A stretch of 64,000 nt of DNA from Mucisphaera sp965279675 (GCF_965279675.1 NZ_CBDIIJ010000002.1:1054001-1118000); one strand, 5' to 3'; positions 8,062-15,836 are shown, counted from the first letter of the stretch. Numbers and translations are program-made. Notes: generated from the letters alone by a model not told the origin.

Positions 8062-8736
8062 ATGAAGTCTTTACATCGTCTTGTTTCCGGTGCGGTTGGT
8101 GTTTCCTCGCGGCTTCGTCTGCTGGCTGTGTGTCTGTCTGGGGCGGTGGCTCTGGGGGGGCTGACAGGTTGTGAGAGCCTGGCTCTTGATGTCAAGGATG
8201 TTTATTCGCGGACGGATGCGGCCGGGGTGGCGGATGAGCCTGAGGCCTCGCCCGTTCGGATGGTGATGGACGGGATGACGACCTCGGAGGCGTTGTCGCG
8301 GGCGGAGGAGATGCTGCGTGGCGAGGGTTTCTGGATCGAGCGGACTGATCGGCTGGATGGCTTGCTGAGGACGTTGCCGGCTCCGGTGCCGGTGGCGGGC
8401 GAGGTCTGGGAGGGCCCCGCGGCGAGTGCGGAGGCGCAGGCGGCCGCGACGTTGTCGCCGATGCGTCGGATCGCGGAGGTGAAGGCGGAGCCGGTGGATG
8501 CGGGGTGCGTGGTGACGGTGACCGTGCAGCACGAGCGTCTGCGGGTGGTGGATCGGCGGATCGATGGTTCGTTTGGGAAGCGGGTGTACTACGACACAGG
8601 CGGTCGCTTGAATACCAATGCTGTTGGTATATCGCCCACATGGACGGGAGATCCGCGTAGCGAGCGGACGATGTGGGTGCCGGCGGGTCGTGATGTGGGG
8701 TTGGAGCTGCGGCTGCTTGAGGTATTGAAGGGGTAG
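8062..8736 (+). CDS. Putative lipoprotein of unknown function
   Basis: This 224-aa protein is read from ATG 8062; a longer frame opens at 8002 but would bury the signal peptide. The N-terminus has basic residues, a hydrophobic stretch (LLAVCLSGAVALGG) and the lipobox LTGC, so it should be lipidated at the cysteine. The mature part looks globular, with a conserved-looking strand-helix pattern (MVMDGMTTSEALSRAEEMLRGEGFWIERTDRLDGL). I do not recognise the family. A hairpin terminator follows at 8789-8811. It appears to be a single-gene transcription unit. Confidence 0.7.
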   Translation: MKSLHRLVSGAVGVSSRLRLLAVCLSGAVALGGLTGCESLALDVKDVYSRTDAAGVADEPEASPVRMVMDGMTTSEALSRAEEMLRGEGFWIERTDRLDGLLRTLPAPVPVAGEVWEGPAASAEAQAAATLSPMRRIAEVKAEPVDAGCVVTVTVQHERLRVVDRRIDGSFGKRVYYDTGGRLNTNAVGISPTWTGDPRSERTMWVPAGRDVGLELRLLEVLKG

Positions 8737-8788
8737 GGGGGGGGCAGGGGGGTAGGGGGGCTTTGAGCGTGTTGGAAGGCCCGCGCAC

Positions 8789-8811
8789 AGCCGTGGTGAC
8801 ACACCGCGGCT
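8789..8811 (+). terminator. Hairpin terminator after the lipoprotein gene
   Basis: AGCCGTGGTG (8789-8798), loop ACA, CACCGCGGCT (8802-8811): a 10-base stem with one G-T wobble, followed by a moderately T-rich run. It is nearly identical to the hairpin after mqnD. Confidence 0.7.
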
Positions 8812-8962
8812 CGAGATTCGTTCATTTCTTGATCTTCGTAAATTTGTTGATGCTCTCCGTTGAACCTGCGGGGGCCGACGCGGCCCGGCTTGCTGCGGTT
8901 GGGTGAGGTTTGGGGCGGGGGGATCGCCTAGACTTGTCTCCACGATTGTGAAGGAGCTGGTT

Positions 8963-9910
8963 TTGGTTCAGACGGAAGAGATGCTGGTTCGGATTGGTCA
9001 CTCGCCTGATCCCGATGATGCGTTCATGTGGTACCCACTGGCGAACTTCACGGGTCCGAACGGGGTGGTGCATCGGCCGCAGATCGATACGCGGGGGTTT
9101 GGGTTTGAGCATGTGATGGAGGACATCGAGTCGTTGAACCAGCGTTCGGAGCGGGGCGAGCTGGAGGTGACGGCGCTGTCGATTCATCAGTTTCCGTATG
9201 TCGCGGATCGGTATGTGCTGACGAGCTGCGGGTCGTCGATGGGGGATGGGTATGGTCCGATCGTGGTGGCGAAGGCGGAGGGAGAGGCAACCGCCCCCGG
9301 AAGGCAGCAGGGGGGTGATGGTGGGGCGGCTGGGCTCAAGTGGCTCAAGGGCAAGCGGCTGGCGATCCCGGGGATTCGGACGAGTGCGTGGCTGTCGATG
9401 CAGTTGCGTCTGGCTGAGGCGGGGATGAGCGCGAAGGACGTGGACTGGTCGGTCGTAGCGTTTGATGAGATTCCGGAGGCGGTGCTGTCGGGGCGGGCGG
9501 ATGCGGGGCTGTTGATCCACGAGGGGCAGCTGACGTACGAGCAGCAGGGTTTGAAGCTGGTGGAGGACCTGGGTGTCTGGTGGACGCAGACGCGTGGGCT
9601 GCCCTTGCCGTTGGGGGGTAATGCGATTCGGAAGGACCTTGGGGATCAGGTGGGACCCTTGTGTCGGGTCCTGCTGGACTCGATCGAGTGGGCGCTGGCT
9701 CATCGGGAGGAGAGTGTGGGGTTTGCGTTGCAGTGGGCGCGGGGGATGGAGAGTGATCTGGCGGATCGGTTTGTGGGGATGTATGTGAATCAGTGGACGC
9801 TGGATTATGGCGAGCGGGGTCGTGCTGCGGTGACGCGTCTGATTGAGGAGGGTGTTGGTGCGGGGCTGGTGCCGGATAAAGGGCCGGTGGTTTTTGCGGA
9901 GCCGGGGTGA
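8963..9910 (+). CDS. mqnD: 1,4-dihydroxy-6-naphthoate synthase MqnD (futalosine menaquinone pathway)
   Basis: I favour TTG 8963 as the start (315 aa), because AAGGAG lies 6 bases upstream; ATG 8981 is the alternative. The protein opens with GHSPDPDDAFMW, the MqnD form of the SPCPNDTF signature, and has a periplasmic-binding-protein fold. MqnD converts cyclic dehypoxanthine futalosine to 1,4-dihydroxy-6-naphthoate, a late step of menaquinone synthesis by the futalosine route. A Gly/Gln-rich insert (about residues 112-122) is unlike a core fold and is probably a surface loop. No other mqn gene is in the window. A hairpin terminator follows. Confidence 0.85.
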   Translation: MVQTEEMLVRIGHSPDPDDAFMWYPLANFTGPNGVVHRPQIDTRGFGFEHVMEDIESLNQRSERGELEVTALSIHQFPYVADRYVLTSCGSSMGDGYGPIVVAKAEGEATAPGRQQGGDGGAAGLKWLKGKRLAIPGIRTSAWLSMQLRLAEAGMSAKDVDWSVVAFDEIPEAVLSGRADAGLLIHEGQLTYEQQGLKLVEDLGVWWTQTRGLPLPLGGNAIRKDLGDQVGPLCRVLLDSIEWALAHREESVGFALQWARGMESDLADRFVGMYVNQWTLDYGERGRAAVTRLIEEGVGAGLVPDKGPVVFAEPG

Positions 9911-9951
9911 GTTGGAGGGACTGACAGACGGTGTCAGGCGGCAGAGAGCAC

Positions 9952-9990
9952 AGCTGCGGTGACCCACCGCGGCTCGAACGGATTTTGTTT
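9952..9990 (+). terminator. Rho-independent terminator after mqnD
   Basis: AGCTGCGGTG (9952-9961), loop ACC, CACCGCGGCT (9965-9974), then a T-rich tail ending near 9990. A second small inverted repeat, CTGACA/TGTCAG (9921-9937), precedes it. Confidence 0.75.
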
Positions 9991-10085
9991 AATGAGGCGT
10001 GCGCACTTGCCAGCGTTCGTTGGTCACGACCTATCCTGTTGTCAGCATCGTGGCACCAGGCGTGAAGTCATCGAAGCTGTTGGCT

Positions 10086-10109
10086 CTGTGGGCAGCGGAC
10101 TGCCCACAG
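10086..10109. terminator. Perfect 10-base hairpin between convergent genes
   Basis: CTGTGGGCAG, loop CGGA, CTGCCCACAG forms a perfect stem. It lies between mqnD (+) and the minus-strand HTH-membrane gene. There is no T-run on either side, so it may be a processing or pausing hairpin rather than an intrinsic terminator. Confidence 0.45.
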
Positions 10110-10170
10110 CCACCCAAGACGTGGGTGATTGGGCACGACTGTAGAAGCGTCGTGGCACGCCGAAGGAAAG

Positions 10171-10848
10171 TCATGGGGTGGGTACGGCCGTGAGGGTGTT
10201 CTGTCGGAGTTGGCGTATCTGGTTTTCGAGTTGGGTGATTCGGGTGATTTGGTCGGTGGTTTGAGCCGGCGTTTGCTGGAGGGCGCGGGTGAGGATGGCG
10301 TTTTCCTGCTCGGCGGCGCCGGCGCGGGCGGCTTGGGACCAGCTGATAGAGAGGGTGAGCAGGAGGAGGGCGGCGAAGATGGCCCAGCTGGTGAAGGTGA
10401 GTTTGCGGAGTCGACGGTGTTGGTCGTCGAGTCGTTCGAGCTTGTCGTGGGCTTCGTCGGTTTGTCGCTGGGCGAGGACGATGGCGGCCCCGGCGAGTCG
10501 CTGGTAGCGGTGGGCTTCGGATTCATTGTCGCCGGTGGGCGCGGTGTTGGCGAGGAGGTCGCCTGGCGCGAAGGTGCGTGGTTGATCGGGGTCGTAGAGG
10601 GCCTGGATGGCTTGCTCGGGGGAGTTGGTGGGGCTGTGGGGCTTTGGCTGTGTATCTGTGGTTCGGTGGTCTGGTGGAGAGTCTTGTTGGGGTTCGGGGG
10701 CGATGGCTGAGGGGATTCGGACCTGTTTGCGGCCGTGGGCATCGACGCGGGCTTCGAGCATGGCTCGGGCGATGCGTCGTCGGATGGTAGAGGTGCTGAC
10801 GTTGAGGGCTTGGGCGGCTTCGGTGATGGTGACCCAGGTGTCCGGCAC
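10171..10848 (-). CDS. HTH domain protein with membrane segment and C-terminal coiled coil (phage-like locus)
   Basis: This 225-aa protein begins with a helix-turn-helix of the MerR/excisionase type (VTITEAAQALNVSTSTIRRRI, then HGRKQVRI). A Pro/Gln-rich linker follows, a helical region at about residues 110-148, one membrane segment (WAIFAALLLLTLSISW, about residues 155-171), and a coiled-coil tail with heptad-like QLENQIRQLRQ. This is the last gene of the minus-strand terminase run. A DNA-binding domain tethered to the membrane suggests anchoring or sensing, but the function is unknown. Confidence 0.7.
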   Translation of the reverse strand: MPDTWVTITEAAQALNVSTSTIRRRIARAMLEARVDAHGRKQVRIPSAIAPEPQQDSPPDHRTTDTQPKPHSPTNSPEQAIQALYDPDQPRTFAPGDLLANTAPTGDNESEAHRYQRLAGAAIVLAQRQTDEAHDKLERLDDQHRRLRKLTFTSWAIFAALLLLTLSISWSQAARAGAAEQENAILTRALQQTPAQTTDQITRITQLENQIRQLRQNTLTAVPTP

Positions 10849-10960
10849 GGTGATCTCCCTCGCGCGTTGTGTTGCTGCTTAGGGATGATGTCGGATGGAT
10901 GGGGTTAGGGGTTAAGCCGTAGGTGTGGAAGCGGGTGACTGGTTGAGGGTTAGCGCGGAT

Positions 10961-12532
10961 TCAGTAGAAGCGGATTTTGGTGGCGTGTGAGTTGAGGTCG
11001 AGATTGACGATGAGGTAGCGGAGGGCGTCGGCGAGGTGGTCGGGTCCGTCTTTGACGGGAGTATCGGTGTGGGGGGCGCGGTGGTCGAAGTGGTAGGTCT
11101 GGAGGGCGTGGATGAGGTGCTCGCAGCGGGGGTCGATGGTGAGGCGGTTGCGGTCGAGGTAGGTGCGGACGCGCTCGATGCCGTCGCGGAGCGGGTGACG
11201 GCGGGAGCGGATGCGGAAACCGCGATCGCGGAGTCGCTGGATATCGGAGCGTCCGGTCTGGGCGTTGCGTGCGGAGCCGGCGGGATCAACGGCGAGCCAC
11301 TTGGGGTTGGCGTGGCCGCGGGCGAGGATGCGGTCGATGTGCTGATCGAGGGTGAGATCGGTTCGGCGGTACTCATCGATGATGTGGAGGTGTGGGAGGC
11401 CGGTCACGGATTGGTATTGGCGGGCCCAGATGAAGGCGGTGGGTGAGCGGAGGCCGAAGTCCATCCCGGCGAGGAGACAGGGGGGGTTGGTGTCGGCTGC
11501 CTGTTCGGGTTCGAGGTGCATGACGAGGACGTGTCTGGCGGGGTCGAAGGAGGGGTAGACGGCGTCTTCGATGGTGGGGCGTTCGCAGAGCATCTCGGAC
11601 TGCCAGGTGTTCTCGGAGGTTCGGGCGCGGAGCTGGATGAGGTCGTCGATGGGGATGAAGCCGTTGGCGTGTTTGGCTTGGCCCTGGCATTCGGGTTGGA
11701 GTGGGCAGGGATCGCAGGGTTTGTCGGGTGGGCACTGCGCGGCGACGTCGAGTGTGGTCCAGCGGAGGATGCGTCGGGTGGTGGTATCGGCCTGGGGTTG
11801 ATCGGGGCCGGTGTGTTGTCCGGTGAGGGTGGCCATGAGGCCGGAGGGTCGGTGGGCGGTCGAGAGGGCGTGGACGGACCCGCGGACCTGCCAGTCGCCA
11901 CAGGTGCCGGAGCGTGTGGTGAGCTGGGCGGCCTGCCAGATGTCGGTTTGGAACTCGTCGACTTCGTCGCAGCGGAGTCGATGGACGCGGGTACCACGGA
12001 TGGAGCGGTGGGATTGAGCGAGGAGTTCGACTCTGGAGCCGTTGGACAAGGTGAGGCTGCGTTGGGTGGGTGCGGTGGCAAGGATGGCGTTGTCGGAGCC
12101 GGGTTGGGTGTCGTGGAGGAGCGGGGCGTGGAGGAGTCGGAGTAGGTGCTCGTGCATGCGGAGCGATTGGTCGAGCGACCCGCCAAGGATGCGGAGCTGT
12201 ATGCCTTGTTTGAAGAGGAGGTCGAGCAGGGTGGCGATCGCGCCGAGCATGGTTTTGCCGCTGCCTCGTGAGGCCCAGACGACGAGGTCGGCGGGGAGGT
12301 TGTGGAGGTTGGGCGGGAGTTGGTTGGCGGGGTGGTGGTCGGCGAAGAAGCTGGCGGCGAGGTAGTCGAAGGGGGCGTTGGAGTCGTCGAGGAGTGGTTG
12401 GCGGGTGATGTTGACGCCAAGGCCGAGGTGGACGAAGCGGTGGAGTTGATGGGGTGTGTGAGGGCAGGCGGTCTGGATGAGTCGGAGGCGGGCACCGGGT
12501 CTGCGTGCGAGCGTTCTGGAGGCATCAGGCAT
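10961..12532 (-). CDS. terL: Phage terminase large subunit TerL
   Basis: I start at ATG 12532 (523 aa); the open frame continues upstream but overlaps two other genes. The ATPase domain has Walker A SRGSGKT (residues 88-94) and Walker B CDEVDEF (Asp189-Glu190). The C-terminal RNase H-like nuclease shows its acidic residues in GMDFGLRSP, AVDPAGS and DHLADALRYL. Between the two domains is a four-cysteine cluster (CPPDKPCDPCPLQPEC), likely a zinc-binding insert. TerL pumps DNA into capsids and cuts it. All catalytic motifs look intact, so this is not an obvious decay product. Its start overlaps the upstream gene by 8 bases. No capsid genes are adjacent; those lie at 44.6 kb. Confidence 0.9.
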   Translation of the reverse strand: MPDASRTLARRPGARLRLIQTACPHTPHQLHRFVHLGLGVNITRQPLLDDSNAPFDYLAASFFADHHPANQLPPNLHNLPADLVVWASRGSGKTMLGAIATLLDLLFKQGIQLRILGGSLDQSLRMHEHLLRLLHAPLLHDTQPGSDNAILATAPTQRSLTLSNGSRVELLAQSHRSIRGTRVHRLRCDEVDEFQTDIWQAAQLTTRSGTCGDWQVRGSVHALSTAHRPSGLMATLTGQHTGPDQPQADTTTRRILRWTTLDVAAQCPPDKPCDPCPLQPECQGQAKHANGFIPIDDLIQLRARTSENTWQSEMLCERPTIEDAVYPSFDPARHVLVMHLEPEQAADTNPPCLLAGMDFGLRSPTAFIWARQYQSVTGLPHLHIIDEYRRTDLTLDQHIDRILARGHANPKWLAVDPAGSARNAQTGRSDIQRLRDRGFRIRSRRHPLRDGIERVRTYLDRNRLTIDPRCEHLIHALQTYHFDHRAPHTDTPVKDGPDHLADALRYLIVNLDLNSHATKIRFY

Positions 12533-12962
12533 CGGCGATGGTCTCGGTGTCGGCGGGTTGGTCGGTGACTGCTTCGTAGAGGAGTTGGCGGAGGTCGACG
12601 GGGGTGTCGTCGGGGTTGCTGGTTTCGGCTGGCTGGTCGGGGGGTGGGGTGTGTCGATCGAGTTTGAGGAGGTCGACGCAGGCTTTGCGTGCGGTTTCGG
12701 CGGAGGTGGGTTCTTCGGCGGAGGCGAGGGTGAGCAGGCGTGAGGCGGCCATGAGTCGGCAGCGGCCGAGGAGGAGCTGGGTCTGGAGGTCGGCGAGGGA
12801 GCAGAGGGCGGTGAGGGTGGTGACGGTTTTGTCGCGGGAGGCCCACTCGGCGAGTTGGGCGGTTGAGAGCTTGTGCTTCTCGGCGATGCCGACCCAGTCG
12901 GTCTCGGCGCGGATGAGGTCGGCGAGGAGGGCGCGGGCGCGGAGGTTGGAGAGTTTCGGCAT
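12525..12962 (-). CDS. Putative small terminase subunit
   Basis: This 145-aa protein has an AAGGA ribosome binding site and overlaps the terL start by 8 bases, the usual TerS-TerL arrangement. The N-terminal half is helical with an HTH-like segment (WVGIAEKHKLSTAQLAEWAS). The middle (LCSLADLQTQLLLGRCRLMAASRLLTLAS) could oligomerise, and the C-terminus is acidic. TerS recognises viral DNA and stimulates TerL. I infer the function from position and architecture; there is no strong sequence signature. Confidence 0.6.
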   Translation of the reverse strand: MPKLSNLRARALLADLIRAETDWVGIAEKHKLSTAQLAEWASRDKTVTTLTALCSLADLQTQLLLGRCRLMAASRLLTLASAEEPTSAETARKACVDLLKLDRHTPPPDQPAETSNPDDTPVDLRQLLYEAVTDQPADTETIADA

Positions 12963-12965
12963 GGG

Positions 12966-13616
12966 TCAGTCCTTGTTGTGCGCGGCCTGGGTCGCGCGTT
13001 CGACGATTGCGATGAGTGCGTCGCTTCGTGGTCCGGGGTGTTCGCGGAGAGCGGCTTCGAGCTTCTGTCGGTTGGTGGGGGTGAGGAAGAAGTGGACGGC
13101 GACCGGTTGGGCATCGGGATGGATGGGGGGTTTGAGGGCGGGGGCTTTGTGGGTGAGTTCGATCAGGCGTTCGGCGACGGAGCGGTCCTCGGGCAGGAGG
13201 GGCGAGATCTCCGGGAGGGGGATGTGCTGGGTGAGTTCGGCGAGGAGTTCGCCTCGGCGTTTGGGGTTGTCGGCGCCGCGGAGCTGGTTGAGGGTGGCGA
13301 GGAGGATGAGGGCGCGGGCGTCGTCGACGTGCCAGATGACGCACTGTGCGGTGGGGTGTTCGAGCTGGCGGAGCACGGCGATGCGATGGTGGCCGTCGAG
13401 GATCTGGTAGCGCTGGGTTTCGGCGGGTTTGTCGGTGTCGGGCGCAAGCGGCCTGACGATGATGGGTGGGTACTGGTTGGTTTCGCGGATGTGCCGGGCG
13501 AGGAGGTCGATCATGCGTTGACGCATGACGTTGCTGTTGAGCGGGTGTGCTTCGAGGGCATTAAGCGGGAGGTGGTGGATCTCCTGGTGCTGGTTGGCTG
13601 GGAGGCTTGCTGGCAT
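12966..13616 (-). CDS. ParB-like nuclease-domain protein of the terminase locus
   Basis: This 216-aa protein has a ParB/sulfiredoxin-like N-terminal domain. It contains a PLNALEAHPLNSN strand-turn, a PPIIVRPL strand, and ILDGHHRIAVLRQL in place of the GERR box of chromosomal ParB. There is no parS-binding HTH as in the true ParB at 4.9 kb. Such ParB-like proteins are frequent in phages and DNA-modification clusters. The gene overlaps the GNAT gene upstream by 56 bases and is followed 3 bases later by the small-terminase-like gene, so it is translationally coupled. Confidence 0.75.
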   Translation of the reverse strand: MPASLPANQHQEIHHLPLNALEAHPLNSNVMRQRMIDLLARHIRETNQYPPIIVRPLAPDTDKPAETQRYQILDGHHRIAVLRQLEHPTAQCVIWHVDDARALILLATLNQLRGADNPKRRGELLAELTQHIPLPEISPLLPEDRSVAERLIELTHKAPALKPPIHPDAQPVAVHFFLTPTNRQKLEAALREHPGPRSDALIAIVERATQAAHNKD

Positions 13617-14442
13617 GTTGGTGCTCGTGATGGTTGTGGTTGAGGTGGACGAAGTAGACGGGCTCGAGGAGGACGCGGGTGCGCGCGGCGTGGAGTTGGG
13701 CGAGCGGGTCAGTCGTTCGGCGGCCGGAGCGGCCGGCGTTGTGCTGGTACCAGCGTGCTATCTCGCGCGTGAGCCATGTCTGCTGTTGCGTTGGGCGCTC
13801 TTGGATGGTTTGCCACAACCGTGCGGGGTGGGCCAGGTCGGTGCGCACGAAGCCTGTTGTTGCGAGGGCGTCGAGCAGGCGCTGATCGCAGGGCAGGGGC
13901 GGACGGCGGTAGGCGGTCATGCCGGCGCGGGCGAAGAAGGGATTGATGCGTCCCATGGCGGCGAGGGCTTCGGTGATGGGGGTGGTGGCGGTGGCGAGGG
14001 CGTGGCGGACGAGTCGAACGGCGAGGCCGAGGCCTCGGAACTGTGGGTGGACGATAACGCGGCTGATGCAACGGACTTCCTGGTTGAGGAGTTTGGCGCG
14101 TTCGGCGGGTGGCAGCCAGGTGCCGTAGCGGTTGTCGAGGGCGTGGTCGCGGAGGTGGCAGGAGAGGGCGGGGAGGGATTCGGTGAGCACGGCGACGGCG
14201 GTTGGCTGGGGTTTGTGGTTGAGCCAGCGATCGGTTGCGGTGGGCAGGGTGGTCGAGGCGGTGAGGATGCGGGTGGCGGTGGCGGGTTTGTCGGCGAGGT
14301 AGTGGAAGGGGGCGAGCTGGCGGAGATCGGACCAGCGGCCTGTCGTGATGGTGATGTCCTCTTCGGGTGCGCGCTGATCGGTCGGGGGGAGTTGGCGGTA
14401 GCGTCGGGACAGTGAGCGGGTGGTTGGGCTTGGGGCGGTCAT
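13561..14442 (-). CDS. GNAT acyltransferase, Mom-like, paired with ABC ATPase
   Basis: This 293-aa protein contains a GNAT core. It has a strand-helix FHYLADKP, a beta strand TAVAVLTESLPAL, the acyl-CoA loop motif VIVHPQFRGLGLAVRLV, and INPFFARAGM near the end of the core. The HY pair after a Trp-Ser-Asp-Leu segment and the NPFF-AGM ending resemble the acetyltransferase half of COG2401 (archaeal and bacterial ABC-ATPase/acetyltransferase fusions) and Mom-type DNA modification enzymes; this is from memory and needs a profile search. The start overlaps the ABC ATPase stop (ATGA). A long His/Pro-rich C-terminus overlaps the ParB-like gene. A candidate DNA-base modification enzyme. Confidence 0.65.
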   Translation of the reverse strand: MTAPSPTTRSLSRRYRQLPPTDQRAPEEDITITTGRWSDLRQLAPFHYLADKPATATRILTASTTLPTATDRWLNHKPQPTAVAVLTESLPALSCHLRDHALDNRYGTWLPPAERAKLLNQEVRCISRVIVHPQFRGLGLAVRLVRHALATATTPITEALAAMGRINPFFARAGMTAYRRPPLPCDQRLLDALATTGFVRTDLAHPARLWQTIQERPTQQQTWLTREIARWYQHNAGRSGRRTTDPLAQLHAARTRVLLEPVYFVHLNHNHHEHQHASKPPSQPAPGDPPPPA

Positions 14443-15140
14443 CTTGTGTGGATTCTGGTTTCGCCTGCTGGGGTGAGTTCGATGAGGGTGTTGGGGTTGA
14501 GGGGTTCGAGGAGGTCGTCATGGGTGGTGGCGGCGATGAAAGCGCAGGGGGTTTGGTTAACCCAGCGGCGAAGGGTTCTGGCGATGTTGGCGGCGGTGAG
14601 GCGGTCGAGTGGGGCGGCGAACTCGTCGGCGATGACAACTGGCGCGATCTTGGGCTGTTGGGCGATCTGATGCTCGGCGAGTGCGAGGGCTTGCGCGAGT
14701 TGAAGTCGGAAGTGTTGTCCCTGTGAGAGGTGCCGGGGCTGGCGGAGCAGGAGGGGGGCTTCGGCGAGTCCGGCGAGGCTCATCCATCGGGTGGTGGCGT
14801 CGAGATCGTTGGGTAGAGGCGTGGGGAAGCCTTCGGCGATGGGGCGGTTTGGCCAGGGCGGGAGGGCGTCGAGGCGGATGTGCTGGTCGGGTTGGAGGTG
14901 GGTTGGGATGAGAGCCTGTTCGAGGGTGCGGAGGAGTGTGGACTTGCCGGTGCCTGAGGGGCCGGTGAGGAAGATGAGCTCGTACGGGCGGAGGGAGAGG
15001 GTGAAGGGCTGGAAGAGGGGCGGCGGCTGGGGGTGTTCGGCGTCGAGGCCGAAGCAGGCGGCGGCTTCGGCGGCGAGGCGGCCGATCGCGGGCTGCGGGG
15101 AGAGGTCCGGGCTGATTTCGACGGTGATGTTGTTTAACAA
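14439..15140 (-). CDS. Soluble ABC-type ATPase, partner of the GNAT protein
   Basis: I choose TTG 15140 (233 aa), as GGAG lies 8 bases upstream; the open frame extends further but collides with the regulator gene. Visible are Walker A GPSGTGKSTLL (with a short N-terminal beta region before it), the signature LSQGQHFRLQLAQAL, Walker B with VVIADEFAAPLD and an H-loop-like THDD. No permease gene is nearby, so this is not a transporter subunit in any obvious way. Together with the downstream GNAT it matches the two halves of COG2401. It is probably an ATP-dependent DNA- or RNA-associated machine. Confidence 0.75.
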   Translation of the reverse strand: MLNNITVEISPDLSPQPAIGRLAAEAAACFGLDAEHPQPPPLFQPFTLSLRPYELIFLTGPSGTGKSTLLRTLEQALIPTHLQPDQHIRLDALPPWPNRPIAEGFPTPLPNDLDATTRWMSLAGLAEAPLLLRQPRHLSQGQHFRLQLAQALALAEHQIAQQPKIAPVVIADEFAAPLDRLTAANIARTLRRWVNQTPCAFIAATTHDDLLEPLNPNTLIELTPAGETRIHTR

Positions 15141-15265
15141 CAGTGAAACTCCGAGCGTCGATATGCGCGTGATGGCTGGTGCTGATCTGCCTGGAGTCGT
15201 GGCGTTTGCTTTGTGCGCACGATCGCGGCGTGGGGGTCGCCTGGGTGTAACCTTGATGCGGGTGG

Positions 15266-15682
15266 TTAGAGTCTGGCGAGGGCCTGAACGATGCGCATGT
15301 GCTCGCGGACACGGTGGAGGGTGAGGCCGGATTCGCGGGCGGCGGCTCGGAGGCTGCGGCCGTGTATGGCGACGCGTCGGGCGGTGGGTCGGACGGTTCT
15401 GGGGAGGATGTCTTCCTGGGCGGCGACGAAGCGGAAAAGGTCGGAATTCAGGCGTTTGACGATGTTTCGGATGCGCCGCTGAAGGGTGCGCGGGGGCAGG
15501 CCGGTGAGGCGAGCGAGGTCGGCGATGGAGAGGCCGTGGCGGTAAACCTGCTCGAGGAGGAGGCGTTCGTCGCTGGGCAGGAGTGGTGCGAGCCGGAGGA
15601 CGCGTTCGGCGTGTGATCGCTGGCTGACACGGGCGCTCAGGTTTTTCTGGGTGGCTCGGGTGATGGGGTCGGAATGCGTCAT
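15266..15682 (-). CDS. Two-HTH regulator (sigma region 4-like), likely activator of the phage-like locus
   Basis: This 138-aa basic protein has a first HTH resembling sigma-70 region 4 or LuxR type (LLLEQVYRHGLSIADLARLTGLPPRTLQRRI). A second possible HTH is at the C-terminus (SLRAAARESGLTLHRVREHM). It is divergent from the S24 repressor, and the two promoters share a -35 region. By analogy with lysogeny switches, I infer it is the activator or antirepressor-like partner controlling the minus-strand run to terL. No direct family match. Confidence 0.6.
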   Translation of the reverse strand: MTHSDPITRATQKNLSARVSQRSHAERVLRLAPLLPSDERLLLEQVYRHGLSIADLARLTGLPPRTLQRRIRNIVKRLNSDLFRFVAAQEDILPRTVRPTARRVAIHGRSLRAAARESGLTLHRVREHMRIVQALARL

Positions 15683-15697
15683 GTCTCTGCCCTTGAA

Positions 15698-15716
15698 GTT
15701 TGGTAAATGTTTGGTA
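15698..15716. repeat. Direct repeat GTTTGGTA x2, probable operator
   Basis: GTTTGGTA occurs at 15698-15705 and 15709-15716, 11 bases apart, one helical turn. The pair overlaps the presumed start of transcription of the minus-strand regulator gene, between its -10 box and start codon. It is a plausible repressor site. Confidence 0.5.
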
Positions 15717-15743
15717 TTCTAAGTGTGTCCGGCAGGTTGTCAA
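15716..15743 (-). promoter_or_regulatory. Promoter of the two-HTH regulator
   Basis: On the minus strand: -35 TTGACA (perfect; complement of 15738-15743), 16-base spacer, -10 TAGAAT (5 of 6; complement of 15716-15721). It is the strongest consensus sigma-70 promoter I found in the window. Confidence 0.65.
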
Positions 15744-15765
15744 CCCTTTGTATAGAGATTATTAA
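15737..15765 (+). promoter_or_regulatory. Promoter of the S24 repressor gene
   Basis: -35 TTGTCA (15737-15742, 5 of 6), 17-base spacer, -10 TATTAA (15760-15765, 4 of 6). The -35 is on the same bases as the divergent promoter's -35, inside the palindrome GGTTG-T-CAACC (15735-15745). Only one polymerase could therefore bind at a time. Confidence 0.6.
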
Positions 15766-15821
15766 ACCATGCGAAACGGTCGATCTACCTTATTCATTGT
15801 TATTTATCATTATTTTGCTTT

Positions 15822-15836
15822 ACCTTGAGTTAAGGT
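15822..15836. promoter_or_regulatory. Inverted repeat ACCTT-N5-AAGGT in the repressor leader
   Basis: A perfect 5+5-base inverted repeat (ACCTTGAGTTAAGGT), 21 bases before the S24 gene start and about 57 bases after its -10 box, in an AT-rich leader. A possible autoregulatory operator. Confidence 0.45.

Noticed and set aside
11404..13344. A 646-codon minus-strand open frame and its 717-codon neighbour extending TerL to 13114
   Set aside because: The first is an out-of-frame shadow caused by the high GC content: it is Arg/Pro-rich without motifs. The upstream extension of TerL would overlap the TerS-like and ParB-like genes; ATG 12532 fits better.
13525..14415. A 296-codon plus-strand frame opposite the GNAT gene
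   Set aside because: It is Gly/Glu/Val-rich with no domain, and the minus strand carries clear GNAT motifs.
15141..15265. Palindrome GTGCGCAC (15213-15220), also at 16819-16826, as a shared operator of the S24 repressor
   Set aside because: Two copies of an 8-base GC palindrome are expected by chance in this composition, and the second copy is upstream of the TauE/SafE gene rather than a phage-like gene.
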